A stretch of 64,000 nucleotides of DNA from Brasenia schreberi (GCA_036023115.1 JAYKKT010000040.1:4730001-4794000); one strand, 5' to 3'. Positions 12,144-25,586 are shown, counted from the first letter of the stretch. The notes: a model not told the origin generated them from the letters alone. Translations and numbers: made by a program.

Positions 12144-12344
12144 GACAGCTATTCTTACACCCACACCTGGGATTTTCTATATGAAAAGACCATATCTAAG
12201 ATCCTATAAGAAATGCAGAGTATATCTTAGATATTGCATCTATGTAGACCTGGCCGGTCCCATGTATACCAGGACCACTGGTTCCAGACTGGTGCTTCTG
12301 CATGCCAATTCGGAGGCTTATCCTTTGAAAATACATAAGCAATT

Positions 12345-12432
12345 GCACAAATTTCAACTAACAAGTTGAAGGTCATGAGTTCGATACCCGGGATGAGCAT
12401 CTAGCTTCCGGCTCCCCATTGTACCAAAAGAT
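12345..12432 (+). mobile_element. Small SINE with perfect 14-bp target-site duplication
   Basis: The 88-bp body contains GGTCATGAGTTCGATACCCG, a good Pol III B-box. It is flanked by identical ATACATAAGCAATT at 12331-12344 and 12433-12446. The exact 14-bp direct repeat is what target-primed insertion leaves. A related body lies near 40660-40752. Confidence 0.7.
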
Positions 12433-14502
12433 ATACATAAGCAATTTTACCAGCTTTTTCTGAAGTTCACCAAACAATTTCTGTATTGAACTTTATCACA
12501 TCTTATTACTTGTTATATAAATTATCAAAACTAAAATAGAACTTCAATTATTGGTCTTGCCATCACTATCTGTGAATCATTTTCTCAGCTTGTTCTAGCT
12601 AGAATGTATAGTATTGCATGTGGTTTGGTGCACATAGACACATGATTTAGCATGTTCTCGTGCAGCCCATGCAGTATCCGTTTAATCATGCATATCTTCT
12701 GCAAAGCCTGTTTTCCTGATGAATTATTGTACTTATGATCAGAAACCAAGGAAAGAAACAGCAATCCTGAATCTCCGAGTAACATTTTCTTGTGCACAAG
12801 ATTATATTGAATTTCGCATTTACATGACGTGGGTGCTTCCCTTTTAATTAGGGTTCCTTGATTTCGTGTTCTATGTATGCTAGTCGTGTTGAAACAGGTC
12901 AACACGAACACGGCTGAATTTTCCATGTCACATTGAGGACACCAGAGGTGTACCTTTTGAATCCTATTCTCATTGGGCTTTTGTGTCGTGCATCATTGTG
13001 AACATTTTCATGTTTCTGTTCACATGTATCGTGTCGTTTCAGACTCCCGGGGGAAGATGGCCGAACTGAACATGAAACTTTCTGCAAAATCTGTTGAGCG
13101 AAATGCATCATATCATTGTTTTCATGATCGGTACTCCGTTGAAACCCATCCTAATGGGTTTTGAAAAGTTCGAAATTTACAGAAAAAGAAAACGAATAAT
13201 TCGAAAATGAAGTTTTTCATTGAGTTGGTCTATAATATATATGGTTCATCGTGTTCTAGCTCGAAACTATGCTGACCCAAAATCGTCGAAGGCACAACAT
13301 TTGATCCAATTTTGACAAAACTGGATCACATAATCTGAGTTATGATCTTTGTTGTCCTACACTGTATCTTGATTACCGGTTAAGATGCAATGATCTCGAT
13401 GGAACTGTCAGTTCTAGTTTCGGGTCGGTTCCGGTTTCATGAAAGATGGAACAGGAACTCAACCCAGTGATCTACGGTTTTGAACCAAGTTCCAGGTTCA
13501 GCTTTTCCGGTTTCTGGTCTGGTTCGGTTTCGGTCAGAACGGCTTCTAAATCGACATGATTTTCTAATCACTGTGTTTTAGAGCTCTATCATGACCTCCT
13601 AGATCATGTGTGCCGATATCCATTCTATGCATGGGTCGCTCCAGGGCGAGCACTGGGTAGTGCGTGGGTCACATCCTACCCTTATTCATACAGTATGGGT
13701 CCATGTGTGTCCCTGACGGATTGGATCTATAAGTGGGTCTAATCCAGGCCCAGTTAGGTCAAAACAGATCCTCACCGGGTCCCTTAGTAAGAATCATGAC
13801 AAAAGCAGCAAACCCAAAAAGAAGCTGCTCAATAAAATCCCGGCCTTACAACTCCGTGTGGGACTTGGATCTGAATCCAGTTATATGAAATCCCCAAAAT
13901 TTGGCCCACAAGCCAAACCATAACACTCAGAAGTTATCTAACTAGGCAAGTAGTTACGTATATTCGGAAAGTAGACAGAGTACAGGATATTTAGTACGTT
14001 CGTATTCGAGCAAACTAACATACCAATGGTAAGTGATAGATCTGAATCCAAATCCAAACCCATTACATTGATTAGCAAACCAAAATACGATCAAATTACG
14101 TTTGGTTTATGATTTCGTATCATATTCTCCTCCATTTGCTGAATACTGAAGTCTACGTTGGAAGAAGTACGTCCCTTGAATCTCCCTCAAGCGAAAGGAA
14201 TTAACCGATTGAGCAATGATTGGACACGACCCGGATCCATCAACCGCAAACAGGGAAGACGGGCACGCTTGAAATACTCAAATCAACAAAGGGCAATTAG
14301 ATTCGCTGATCTGCAAACACTCGCGTCATATCAGAAATTGTTCAAGGACATAAAGGACTCTTGAAGAAATATGATAAAAATATGATTTTTCGAACAGAGG
14401 AGGAATATTCCCGCCCATGTGTTCGCCGAAACGGACGCGGCTGTCATCTTGTCATCTGGCCCCTCACGGCTTCTCAAGATTCGGTAACTGAGTTGACGTG
14501 TC

Positions 14503-14633
14503 GTGGGTCCCACTCCCCTCCTTTGGGTCCCACGCCTTCATGGTGGATGGGTCCCTGTCCCCGTTCTCTCTCTCTCGGGTCCCACATGCAGTGTGGGCCC
14601 TACGACGGAGATCGCTGTGAAGAAGGGTCCCAC
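14503..14633. promoter_or_regulatory. Cluster of six GGGTCCC/GTGGGCCC (TCP-type) sites
   Basis: GTGGGTCCCAC at 14503, GGGTCCCAC at 14525, GGGTCCC at 14549, GGGTCCCAC at 14577, GTGGGCCC at 14593 and GGGTCCCAC at 14625. The core is the element bound by plant TCP transcription factors (GTGGNCCC / GGTCCCAC). Six in 131 bp is far above chance in this AT-rich DNA. No gene is evident alongside, so a regulatory role is inference. Confidence 0.4.
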
Positions 14634-14905
14634 CGTACCGGAAGACTCCCCTCAACGACGCGGGATAAGACATCACTTTTTCTGCCTTGGCATGGGGAAT
14701 GTAGCTTGTTTACGGAATACATTTATTTATTTACTTGCTTGCACGACGAATACCTAATCCCAATATTTTATTTGAATTATGAGAGCTATAATTATTTTGA
14801 TTCGTCGGTCTAAACTATGAGGATTTGGTTGGCGCTTTTGATTAGGATTGGCGTTAACCTTCTTAAAATAAAGTCCTAATACGCTGCATTAATAATTCGT
14901 GTAGG

Positions 14906-14985
14906 ACTTTGCATCAACAACAATAACAACTAAGCTTTTTCCCATACTAGACGGGGTCGGCTACCTGGATTCTTTGTTTCCATGT
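14906..14985 (-). mobile_element. RTE-type LINE 3'-end fragment
   Basis: CAACAACAATAACAACTAAG, then a CCCATACTAGACGGGGTCGG stretch and GGATTCTTTGTTTCCA, match the terminal 60-70 bp of the LINE in the phytoene synthase intron almost base for base. Confidence 0.75.
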
Positions 14986-16541
14986 AAAATCTGACGAAGT
15001 TTTACGTTCGCTGTCAAAATCCTAACACAACCCTCCTCCTTTATGTGGGCTTGGGACCGGTAATACAAGGATGATCCCTTACATGGGTAGAGTTATGTAT
15101 GAGCATGCATCACGTTATATAATTCATTTTAAAAGTTGATGAATACAAAACAATTTGAACGGATTGCATTAAATAGTGGTGGTTTAGCTGCAAATCTCCG
15201 ATTAACCGGCCGGAGTGTCGTAAGGGGTTTAATGTAGTTGAAAGATCCTTTATCCACCAAATAATAAGTCAGAGGTCTGACTTGTATGAGCCCCAAGAGC
15301 ATGTCATAACAGGGCTACAAGTTTAAGTTTAACAAATCAAATACCCTAAGAATATCATAGTTTCAGATTGGTTAGCATGTTATAATCACTCAAACTTAAA
15401 TTGTTTGAAAGTGTATAGAGAACGTACCAATGACAGATTAAGGGGCTTAATTGATAAATGATGTATAGATAAGGCAAGGAGTATAAAGATGCACCAAAAC
15501 GATAACAAAGAAATGATAACTAAGAAGGAAGACAAAGCATGGGTACGAAAAAGGATATGAATACCTAATGTTAACTTTAAGATGCTAGTGGTGAAATGTA
15601 TTAAAATCCACAACTTTTTGCATTTAGAAATATCTCAATATTCGATAAGATTTTTAGCTCGTCGGGTTGGGTCGGGACGGACCTACGTGGGTCTGAGCTC
15701 AGGCCGGAAGCAGTTCACCACGAATCGAATGGACTTTCACGAAGTTCACATTAGTTTTTAGCCAAGAAAGGATTGTGATTTGTGTGTAAATGAGAAGCAA
15801 GATTCAGTTGAAGGTGTGTCTCGTGCACATGCATTTCATATGAAACAAGTCCTTTTCTCAAGAAGGGAAACCTTTCTTCACTTGAGATGAAACAAAGAAA
15901 GTATGAGAAAGTAGTGTATCGGGACCTCAGCCTTAAAGCTCCTCCCTTGCAAAACCCAGCTTTTTTGTGAAAATGTTTGCCATCTCCGCATCCTTTATCT
16001 AGAAATACATGTTTTTTTAGTAAGTGGTTTTGATCCTTCGCAGCCACTTTATGAATGAAGCTACAGTAAGAATGTATGAGAAATTATATTGATATACATA
16101 ATAAATCATTCATGTAAACGACCTCGCTTAGTCTCGCTTAGTGTGGGAGAATGCTTCGTTTTTCATACAAAGAGGTGCTAATGCAGCCCTCCAGTACAGC
16201 AAACATTCAGATTTTCATGGGGCTCACGAACCAAGAACGAAACCACCGAAGATCACTTTCTCCGCAGCCCTTAAGTTTTCCTCTTGCTCCCCATTTCTTC
16301 TCCCTTTTTACTCGGCACAAAGTGCGAAAGAGGGCGTTTCTAAATGGAAAAGAGATTCACTCACCCTGATTTTTTAGCTTAAAAAATGTCTCCCAAAATG
16401 AAAGAACATTAGTTGGCAGAGATAAAAAGGATTCACATGCAGCTGAAGATGCAACAAAACCATAGGCCAAGTTGAAGAAGCGTATAAGGTGTGGTGAAGA
16501 TAGTACAAAACCCTTCTTTTCTGGAAGAATATCAGAGCTAG

Positions 16542-16604
16542 CTTTCGAGGTTGGTTGTTTACATGAAATGAACTTTCGAGGGTGGTTGTTTACATGAAAT
16601 GAAA
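16542..16604. repeat. 31-bp direct duplication
   Basis: CTTTCGAGG(T/G)TGGTTG followed by TTTACATGAAATGAA occurs twice in tandem with one difference. Confidence 0.9.
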
Positions 16605-19600
16605 CACACACACATATCTATCTATCTATCTATATATACATAGAAAGAGAGAGAGACTTATGTATCTTTTCTTTTAAGAAATGCAAGAAAAGCTCCCACA
16701 GGGAAGCCACAGGCTCGTGAGGTGAGCAGTAAAAAAGAAGAAAATAAGAGTTATATTCTTGTCAGATTAATTTACACATCATTTGAATGTGGTTGGAGAT
16801 GATCTTTTAAAAAGGAGATACATAAAGTCTTGGTGCTGATTACTAAGATTTCAGAAAAGGCTCATATCCGGGGATGTAAAATCCCACCCATGAACTCACG
16901 TAGTGGGGATTGCTAGATCAATGTCAGCGGTTTTTTAGGACACGTTTGTACTTGAATTATAAACATAGACTCACATGGGCTTGTAATCATAGTCTCCAGG
17001 AATCATTCAAACCATGCATAGTTAGATATAATAGCAATACTCATGCTTGGATTTTTGTGAAGTAATAACATGAGAGAGAAAGAGGTGATTGAGTTTTTAT
17101 CCAAAACCTATGGATCAGTTTTTGTGACTCATTTCTGATCTAGTATATAAGTTTTTTACTCAAATTGAACCTTTAAAACCGTAATTTCATGTAAACAACA
17201 GGTTTCATATTTGAAGCACAACAAAACTTTAAAATACAAGCATAAAAAATCATAACCCAATTTTCCTGAAACACAATATGAAATAAACTCTAAGTTGAGT
17301 TCTCAGGGGAGAGAGAGGATGTAGACATATATCAACGGTACCCGAAACCCTTTTAATATTTCTATTACAAAAATAAAAGCATAAAAAAGTTCATTTTAAT
17401 GACACTTTTTCTCTTACATGTAAATGAGGTAGAGTGAAGTAGCCAAAAGAGAAAGTGAAGGTTTTTAAACCATAGTTCTCAATTACTGTATGAAGACTAA
17501 CAGAAAAATAGAGAATTTTCAGGACAAGCTAATAAGCGAAGCCCTAGAACAGCCCTCGTTTTTAAGATATGCATAGATGAGAAGAATCGGTTTTGCTAAA
17601 AAGAAAAGGGTGTTCTTCTCTCTTTACAAACTTAGGAGTAGCAAATTGCATCAGTGGGCTGGGTTCGTGTCAAGTCACTTTAGGTTCAGGCCACAGAGTA
17701 ACAAACACGATTTTTCTTGGGTCATTTTGCTGGACCCTAACTCAACTTAATTGCGTTCAGGTCAGCCCAACACGAGAAGACTATGACATAAAAGTAAATA
17801 AAATAACAAAAAACTCAATGGAAATTAAAAAACATGAAGAAAATATCTTAGAAAATAAGCTTCGATACCTTGGAGACAATAAAGAAAAACCTAAGAAAAT
17901 AAGGGGAAAAGAGTTGGGTAAGAAAAACGGATTTGAATAGTTGAGCTAGTGAGGCTGAAGTATGTGCATAAATATATATAATATTGGGTAAGAATTTTTA
18001 CCTGGATGTCGAGATATTTGGTTTAATGAAAGTAAATAAAAGAACTTTTAAACAATAATGGTTGGGTCCATACAAATAAAAAATAATTTTAACATGAATA
18101 TAAAATTATCAATTATAACACTCACATAATGTTTATTTATACATATGTAAAATGATTGAAAAGGTCCACATATTGCTCTCCGTATCGTGCAAAGAACACG
18201 TTCACATGCATGCAAGATGACATGAACAGCACAAAAGCTGACATATACAGTTTAATCATTTGAAGTACCGAGTCCACGGATCAACTTGTTCACTTCCTCT
18301 CAATTCAAACAAAGTGAACAGCAATCTTCCTCGCTGACCTCTCTTTTGGGACGAAAGCTTCCATTAAAGGTCAGAAAATAGGACTCCAAGTTCTAAATAG
18401 CTACAAAGGAGAGAGAACTCGCACTCTCAAAGGGTGAAATTTGTCCTCTACGAAGCCAATACTCAATAAATATCAAATAAAAACATAACAAGGTCAAGGG
18501 CTTTTTTTATCTCCTTTGAAATCTCGATTTCTGGAGACGTTCTGATCCTTCCAAAAGAGAGCAACTTCTAACCATTTGGATTCTGTTTGGAAGTGGGTTC
18601 TCTGATGCAACCCTTGTATATTGCAAGGCTACAACAATGCGATCACTTTCTTAGGAAAAACACAAAGAAGCGTTTGGATTTCTTTTCACAGAGAGTTCCT
18701 TCCAAGAGAATAACTCCAGGCACCCAAATACATGGAAAAGGACAATCACTTTTTTTTCATAACAAATATAAGGTGGCTGAACTTATATGTCATCTGTAAT
18801 TTATTGGTTTTGAGTCTGCATGTGTTAAAATCATGGCGGATGCTTGCAGTCACTGTGGTCAAGCAACGCTTGGAACCTGGTGTTTGGATTTACATGAAAC
18901 AAGCAGTCGTTTCTTCCTTTTGGTGAACGAAGAAAATCTTCATTAAGCGAGCATATATAATGGCTCGAAGGTGGCACAAGATCGAGATCAATGGTGACTA
19001 ACATTGTCTCCTGATTACCCCAGTTAGTATCTAATTTGTCTTTGATCTCATGTGAAAAGTAAGTCAGTACTAAAGCAAAAACGAGTCAATTCGTGATTAT
19101 GTGAAGCCTATCAGTTATCTTATGTTGGACACGAAAAATATACCTGTCTAGAGTGCCGTGTTAATTTTTGGAGAAAGAAAAAAGAAAAAGAGAGAAAACA
19201 TAAAAAAAAATATGAGTAGTTCGGATGTAGGCAGCAAGGGTGTGTTTGGCCGTGGTTCCAAAGAAATTGAAACTCATTTTTTGTGCTCATAACTATAAGG
19301 TTTGATGTGTATCAAAATCTGAACTCATTGTTGGCATAAAATTATGATTCTATAAACCTAATTTTAGTTAAAAACCTAGGCATTAGGTAGAGGTGGGCTG
19401 TGACACATGGGATTCGTAAGAAAACCTAAGAGCCTTCTTCTATTTTTCATTGTTGTTGTCTCATTTCTTACAAAAATCTAAACATCGGTTCAACTCTCAA
19501 ATCAAACATAAAAACCTAAGCATCACCAATAATAAAAAATGGGATGAGGAGCCTCTTTTTCCCTCATGAACTAAGGAGTTCAAGAATTTGGAACTCATTT

Positions 19601-20025
19601 CCAGGCACTTTGGTCTTGGGAAACAATTTCTCAAGAAAATCTTTCTCTTGGGATCATAACATCATGAAAATTCCATATTCTCACAGAACTATGGAATTTC
19701 TCTAAATGGAAAAACAATAGTTCTCGTTGGACCCCTTTCTCTTATTAGGAAACTCCTGAATACCATAAATTTCTCGGAAAACAGAGACAATGGCTCTCGA
19801 GAAATTCAAGCAAATAGTTCACTTGTGTCCGACGCACAGTGATAAATAATTGGACCATAAAGAATCAATTCCTTGATTTTCGAGCTGTATCGTCCATAAA
19901 TTTCTCGCCTTAGACGCGTATAATTAAACTTAGCTGTTTACCTCTTTTAATCAAGAGCGTACGAATTGCTCATGATTTGCAATATGAAATCGAAGAGCTA
20001 CAGCTTCCCTTTATACGACTGAAAT

Positions 20026-20285
20026 TAGGCATAGCCCATTAAAACTGAACCGAGCCAGGAACCAGATGGAACTGGAACCAAAACGGGAGACTACTCAGTT
20101 CAGTTTCAGTTCCATCTTTTGATTTTTTTTCTTTAAATTTTTTATATTTTTTTCCGTTTCCAACGGGTTTAGGACTCAAACTGAAACCACCCTACAAGAC
20201 GGTTCTGAGACCGTAACCAGAAGCGGCTCCAGGCTAGTTTGGTTCCCGTTCCAGGTCCTGATTTACTCGGAACTGACGATGTCTA
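20026..20285. mobile_element. Complete hAT-like MITE, 260 bp, GGTTC-rich
   Basis: The left terminus TAGGCATAGCC and the right terminus (read inward TAGACATCGTC) form imperfect TIRs. The flanks ACTGAAAT and ACTAAAAG match at 6 of 8 positions, as expected for an aged 8-bp hAT target-site duplication. The interior is rich in GAACC/GGTTCC. Relatives start at 9594 and 22690. Confidence 0.55.
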
Positions 20286-20289
20286 ACTA

Positions 20290-23200
20290 AAAGGCAGTCG
20301 AGTTCAAGCTCCTGAGATCAATAAGATAGATCACGTAAAAGAGTTCCTAAAGTCTTCCTTTCTGACAAAGGTTTAAAGAAAAATGACTTTTATTTGTCTT
20401 AAAACAGTTCAACCCGAACCAAGCTGAACAACCATGTTGATGTTTAGCTCATATGGTTCAGTGCCAGGCATGATCTGAGCCTGAACTACGATTGGTTCAA
20501 TTGACTTAACAACCGCACTCATCCTTGGCTGTTACGTGCAATAATTCGCTAATTATAAGAACAGCTTGCAATCATCTTCGTTCACAAAAATCTTTAAATA
20601 GACTTAATAAAATACAGATAAAACATTTTAAAATGATTTTTAATTAGAACATAGAATAGAATAAAGTCAATGATTAGGCTAGGGGGCATAAGGTTGATTA
20701 TTAAATATAGTCTGAGAAACAATCGTCAAACTAAGTCAAATATTAATGTGATCTCTCTAAGAAAATGTGATACAACCAAGATTGCAAGTTGGGGTCAATG
20801 ACCTTGAATGAAAGCAAGCAAACCCAGTTTTGGAGTAGGACCTACGCGGTTTCGGCTGGTCTGGACGTAGGCGCGGATTCAGGGATTCAATGTACGTGAT
20901 GTAGCAGGAAGCAGACAGCTTACGCCGACGGTCAGTGGTTCAGATTTTAGGGCTCGGTATGGGCCCCAACTGACCCACCCGGACTGTGCCCTTTGTTTGG
21001 TAATGGGTTGGAGTCCTGAGTAGGATAAAGGGAAACAGGTCAGGTGGGTACATTTTCACTTCCCCTGTTGAATTTTGAGACCTTCTTGTTCCGTACACAA
21101 AAGATACCTTGCTTCATTCACACCAACATTTTGCTATCCCATCCATGTGTATGGGCAACCCAGCCACCAATTAGGGGAGAGAGAGAAAGAGAGAGGGATT
21201 GTGTAGGATATGCTTCCTTGTCTTCTTATCCCTTTATTTCAATGCTATCTCTTCTCTCTCGCACACACACACACACACAAAAGGATTCGTTTGCATGTCA
21301 AGAACAGGAGGTTGAAGACGCCACGATTCTGAATTGAATCCAAACTGCTAGAGACTTTAAGCCTTAACACGGTGCCCGCTCCGTGGGTGTTTTACTATAG
21401 GCTAGGCCTACAGTGGGAGTCAGCCTCCTGCCTGTTCCCCTAAGTGTGTCGCTCCCACATGATGGTGCCTCCTTGTTGCAGACTACTTTCCGACAGTTCT
21501 CCTTGCGGGAGTGCTACTGTAAGCGCTCTGTGGGGGTAAGCATGACTACTCGCTATTACCATGGGGTGGTAGCAGGTAGCGAGCTGGATATGTATGTAGC
21601 CTAAGATTAAGTGTGTGTGTGTGTGTGTTGTCGTCACAAGTGACTCAATTTTTGGCATATCAACAGTATGCAAGCCAATTTATTGAAGAACCTAGTGCAA
21701 ATGAGTTGGAATCTAGTAAGGCCTTTGAGAAACGGATGCATTTGTTGGAACAGCCTTATTTGATTTAAGAATATACTTATACACGAACTTTTGGAATGGT
21801 GCGCAGACACACACACACGCACAACTTTCTTCACTAATAGACATAGAAAATGAGAGGTGGATGGCATAGAGCATGCATTGTTGAGGATGGTGATGCCACC
21901 TTGCCATGACTGTAGGTGGGTGTCATCTTCTTTCAATGATCCAACATAGAGAGACCTAAATACCTAATTATATGCACACATATAGAAAGTATGAAGCTAA
22001 CGCAGTGATGGTGATGTTAGAAGGGATCCATTCATATTTGTGTTGATTGGCTGGTATACGTTGAATACAAGCATGCTTATAATTAGGGCAATCCGGGCAC
22101 AAGTCATTGAGTTTATTTACAGTGTTTGCCCTAGTTTAAAAGGAAAAAAGAGCTTTAATTAATGAGCATATTGACCAAAGTTAATTAATAGATGTGCATG
22201 ATATATTCTTTACTCGAAGAAAGCCTAGTTTTGTGCTTGGTGAGTTATATGAATGAAATTAGGTCATCTTTTCCTGGTAAGAGCATCAATTATGTCCAAG
22301 GTCCAAAACACATTTTCATGGGGGAGGCACCGTCCTAAGAATTTCAGTGTAGGTACCTTCGCTTCACCAGTGCTTTTTTTTTTCCTCCCCACCGGCAGCG
22401 ATAGCGCTAGAGCGCCCCGCCGTTGAGCTAAACACTCTTGGTGCCGCTTCACCAGTGCTTTGAGCTTACTTCTTCCTCTCTGCGTTTATTGGGAAGTGAG
22501 CATGAGGGATGGAGACCATTTTCAGCAATATGTGTTTCCTACCTCTATTTTGTATTCTCAAACAAATCCAGTTACGAAGTGATTAAACTAAACTTCTTCT
22601 TCTTCTTCTTTTGAGGAATGATTAAACTAACCATTAATGACGCTAAATTGTGCATATGCAAATTTCGAATGGAAAAGTGTGGGATCCATTAGACATGGTT
22701 GGTCCCGGTTGCGGTCCCGAACAACCTGTTCTAGTTTTCATAGAACCAGGAATTGGAACTGGGCCGATTTCGGTCCCAATCAAAACTGTCAATTCTGGTT
22801 CCATGTTGAGTTTTGAACTACCCAGAACTGGCCAAAATCATTAAAAAATTGAACTTTGCAAAAAAGGTAAAAAACATATGGAATCATCAACTTGGAAGTA
22901 TTGGTTCTAGTTTTAACTTGGTTCTGGTTCCATAGAAGCTAGGTTTCATCAAGCGGACCTTGCTTAATGCGGGAAAAGACTTGGATTCTGTCTGGTTGGC
23001 TTCTAAGTCGCATCGATAGAAGGTCTACCTATCAACAGCTTGCCCTAATTGTGTTTATTTCTTTCACAGTGACCTAGTTTAACTCTCTTGCATGTATAAC
23101 CAATCCTCCTCCTTGTTCTGTGCTAAAACACTCAATAAAATTTGAATCACAGATCAAATATATTAATAACGCGCCGGAGGAACTGCGCCCCAAAGGGTCG

Positions 23201-25500
23201 ATATAACACGATATCGAGCTCGAGTATAGGAACCTTGCCCCCCAGAGAATATCACATAGCCCAAGCCCTTCATATCATGCTAAACCTCCCAAAAAGGGGT
23301 CAACACAGTGGACATAATCACTAGACAGGACACCTGAGTCCAGTATGGGTTCCATGGCTGGGGTCCTACCCTATGGGTTTGACGCTGCCGGCGGTTCGAC
23401 TAAGCCTCAATTTCTGGTGAGGTCCTCTCGAGTCATTACCAAAAAAAAAAGGTGCATGATGACAGCAGCCAATGTAACCGTTCTGTGCCAAACATGCTTT
23501 TCTCGAGAACGCAGTTATTAAGAAGGCACTTTTTGTAATGTCAATTCATTTTCTTTGAGGAAGTTCGTAATTGAATGCCATTGAAATTAATAATATGGCA
23601 GTCCCTTTTTATGAAGGCTGGCTTAGCTACATATAACTGTTTATGTATTAATAAACAGCAATAATAATCTTAAAGAAAGTTCTAGGTACTACAAATAAGT
23701 AAAACACATACACACATACATACATACATATATATATATATAAAGAGAGAGAGAACCTGGTATATGCTAGCACAGCTAGGTGTTACCGAATCTAAATAAA
23801 TCTCAAAGATCTATGTTTTGATTGAAACTTAAATTTGAAAAGCAAAAGGTACATGCATAACATTTTTAGTGTATTTTATTCATATGAACATTTTTCGTTT
23901 CTTAATTTTAAAATTTAAATATTTATTATAAAAAATAAATGATTGAGATTTGTTTGAATTTACTTCAAAAATAGTAGATTGACTATGAAAGAATCATTCT
24001 CTTGTCAAGACAACAGACTGTGCGTATAGTTGGACTCAGAACAAACGTTCAAGTTAAAGGTCCCAAGTTTAACTTACAGTAGTGAGCATATCCGATAAGG
24101 GTTCAGCCTGAAACCAGCTGCCTATGCATGGTCCGTCCTATGTTCCTCACTTACACTGCCCAAAAATATTATTTAAATAAACCATCCATCTCGGAGTAAA
24201 TAATTAATTTAGATTACCAATAAAGTGGTTTATGAAAATCATATATTTTCATAAGAAAAAGAAAATGAGAGGCTTTCAGTGGAAGGCTGACACTCTGATC
24301 TGTACCATGAGCCTTGGTCAAGATCAAAAGTCAAATACCAATGTTGTCACCCTTTTTACACCCTTACTGTGAAAGTTTTTTTTTTATGAAGATATGTGAA
24401 AGTTATCATTTTCTTGGCAAGGGGGATTTAGAAATTTGGTAAATTATATCATGTGAGTTTTTTTTTTTAATAGGGAAGGCCCGTGATTGCTGGGCCCGGC
24501 ACAAGTCGAACCGAGGACCACCTCTCTGCTCACTCTCCATGCAATCGTTGTCTGCATAAACATTCCTCCTCTCTGCTCTCCCCTTCAAAACACCCATGGA
24601 CAACACGACAACCACATTTCTGCCCCTTCTGTGTGAGTGGAAGAAACTCAAACGTATCTATCCGTCTCAAGGAAATTTTACTAAGTGACGCATATTTCTC
24701 TTTCCAAGTAATTTTGACTAGGAAAAAACATGAATAATTTCCATGATGGATCATGCATGTATGATGCACGAATGCTCATGCATCTGTGCAGAAGGGATGG
24801 CCCGATTCTTGATGGGATAAGCGTATATTAGATGAGAATGCATGACATGGGAAGCCATTAGCATGCGCACCATTGCTACCAACTACCATTGTTTTGATGT
24901 CATGATTTAGTGCGCTTCCATCTTACGTTATATATTGTGAACTTGTACCGAATGAATACTCTTCGCATGTGTCTGTGTCTGCATCACAGAGAGAGAGAGG
25001 GGGGTGGCCCCAACTAAGGTGAGCAAAACGACAGAGAGTGCTACGTTGGAGGGCCAAGAACAGTGACACCCTTCAATTAATATTCACTGTATTTTATTGT
25101 GGTGGGAAGGGTAGAGCAAAATCAGGAAAATTGTATACTCCTGACGAGAAAGAAAAAAGGGCGAAAAGGAGGAAGAACGGTATGGTATGCTGATAAGGGT
25201 TTGAAACGAATCTAACAATCATTCAATTCCAGCAGAAGTCGGCAACAAGAAGCGCAAAACTATCAGGAGGGAAGAAAACTATCAGGAGAAGAAGCAAAAG
25301 CAAAGATCACAAAGCTACATGCGGTCTTCTTCTTCATGCAAGAACCAAACTCCTGCATGTAATTTTCAGATTTTCTGCTCACTTCCGTTGAAACCTTTCT
25401 TTCTATTAAGGAATTCAGATGAAAACAGTGTGATCTATTCATCACCACCTTCGAATTTTCTCAGAAACGGTCAGAAAAATTCAAAGTTTATTCAGACAGG
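20290..25500. other. Gene-poor stretch upstream of IDD-B
   Basis: It holds GT/CA and GA microsatellites (for example 21260-21279, 21612-21627, 24989-25001), GGTTC-rich repeats and tRNA-like fragments (for example near 24480-24560, B-box on the minus strand). A GC-rich island at about 21365-21600 is unlike its neighbours. No protein-like ORF is supported. Confidence 0.5.
22690..22960 (+). mobile_element. GGTTC-rich hAT-like remnant
   Basis: It starts TAGACATGGTTGGTCCCGG, resembling the TAGRCATAGCC terminus of the 20026 element. GGTTCCATG and GGTTCTGGTTCC words follow. The right end was not found. Confidence 0.35.
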
Positions 25501-25586
25501 ATACCGAGAAATTCCTTCGACTGTTTATAATGCTCTAGAGAGAGGGAGAAAGGCAGATAGTGGCACAAAACATAGTTAAAGGGAAG

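Larger units (their letters stand above)
12450..20025. other. Gene-poor intergenic stretch
   Basis: No ORF is convincing as protein. Contents seen are a GGTTCCGG-rich repeat near 13395-13560, a GGGTCCCAC cluster at 14503-14633, a LINE 3' fragment near 14906-14985, a 31-bp direct duplication at 16542-16604, and a possible inverted-repeat element near 17650-17790 (GGGCTGGGTTCGTGT against CAGCCCAACACG). ORFs at 14361-14813 and 17593-17940 have no recognisable domain. Confidence 0.5.

Noticed and set aside
14361..14813. 150-codon open frame over the GGGTCCCAC cluster
   Set aside because: No domain, atypical composition, no plausible start or splice context; the openness follows from local GC content.
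15751..16047. 98-codon minus-strand ORF
   Set aside because: No recognisable motif, no splice or start context to support it.
17593..17940. 115-codon plus-strand ORF
   Set aside because: Lys-rich AT-driven frame without homology, beginning in what looks like an inverted-repeat element.
22395..22420. GCGCTAGAGCGCC here and its reverse complement at 31394, considered as a tRNA or operator
   Set aside because: No cloverleaf could be drawn and the flanks differ; at most a short shared repeat word.
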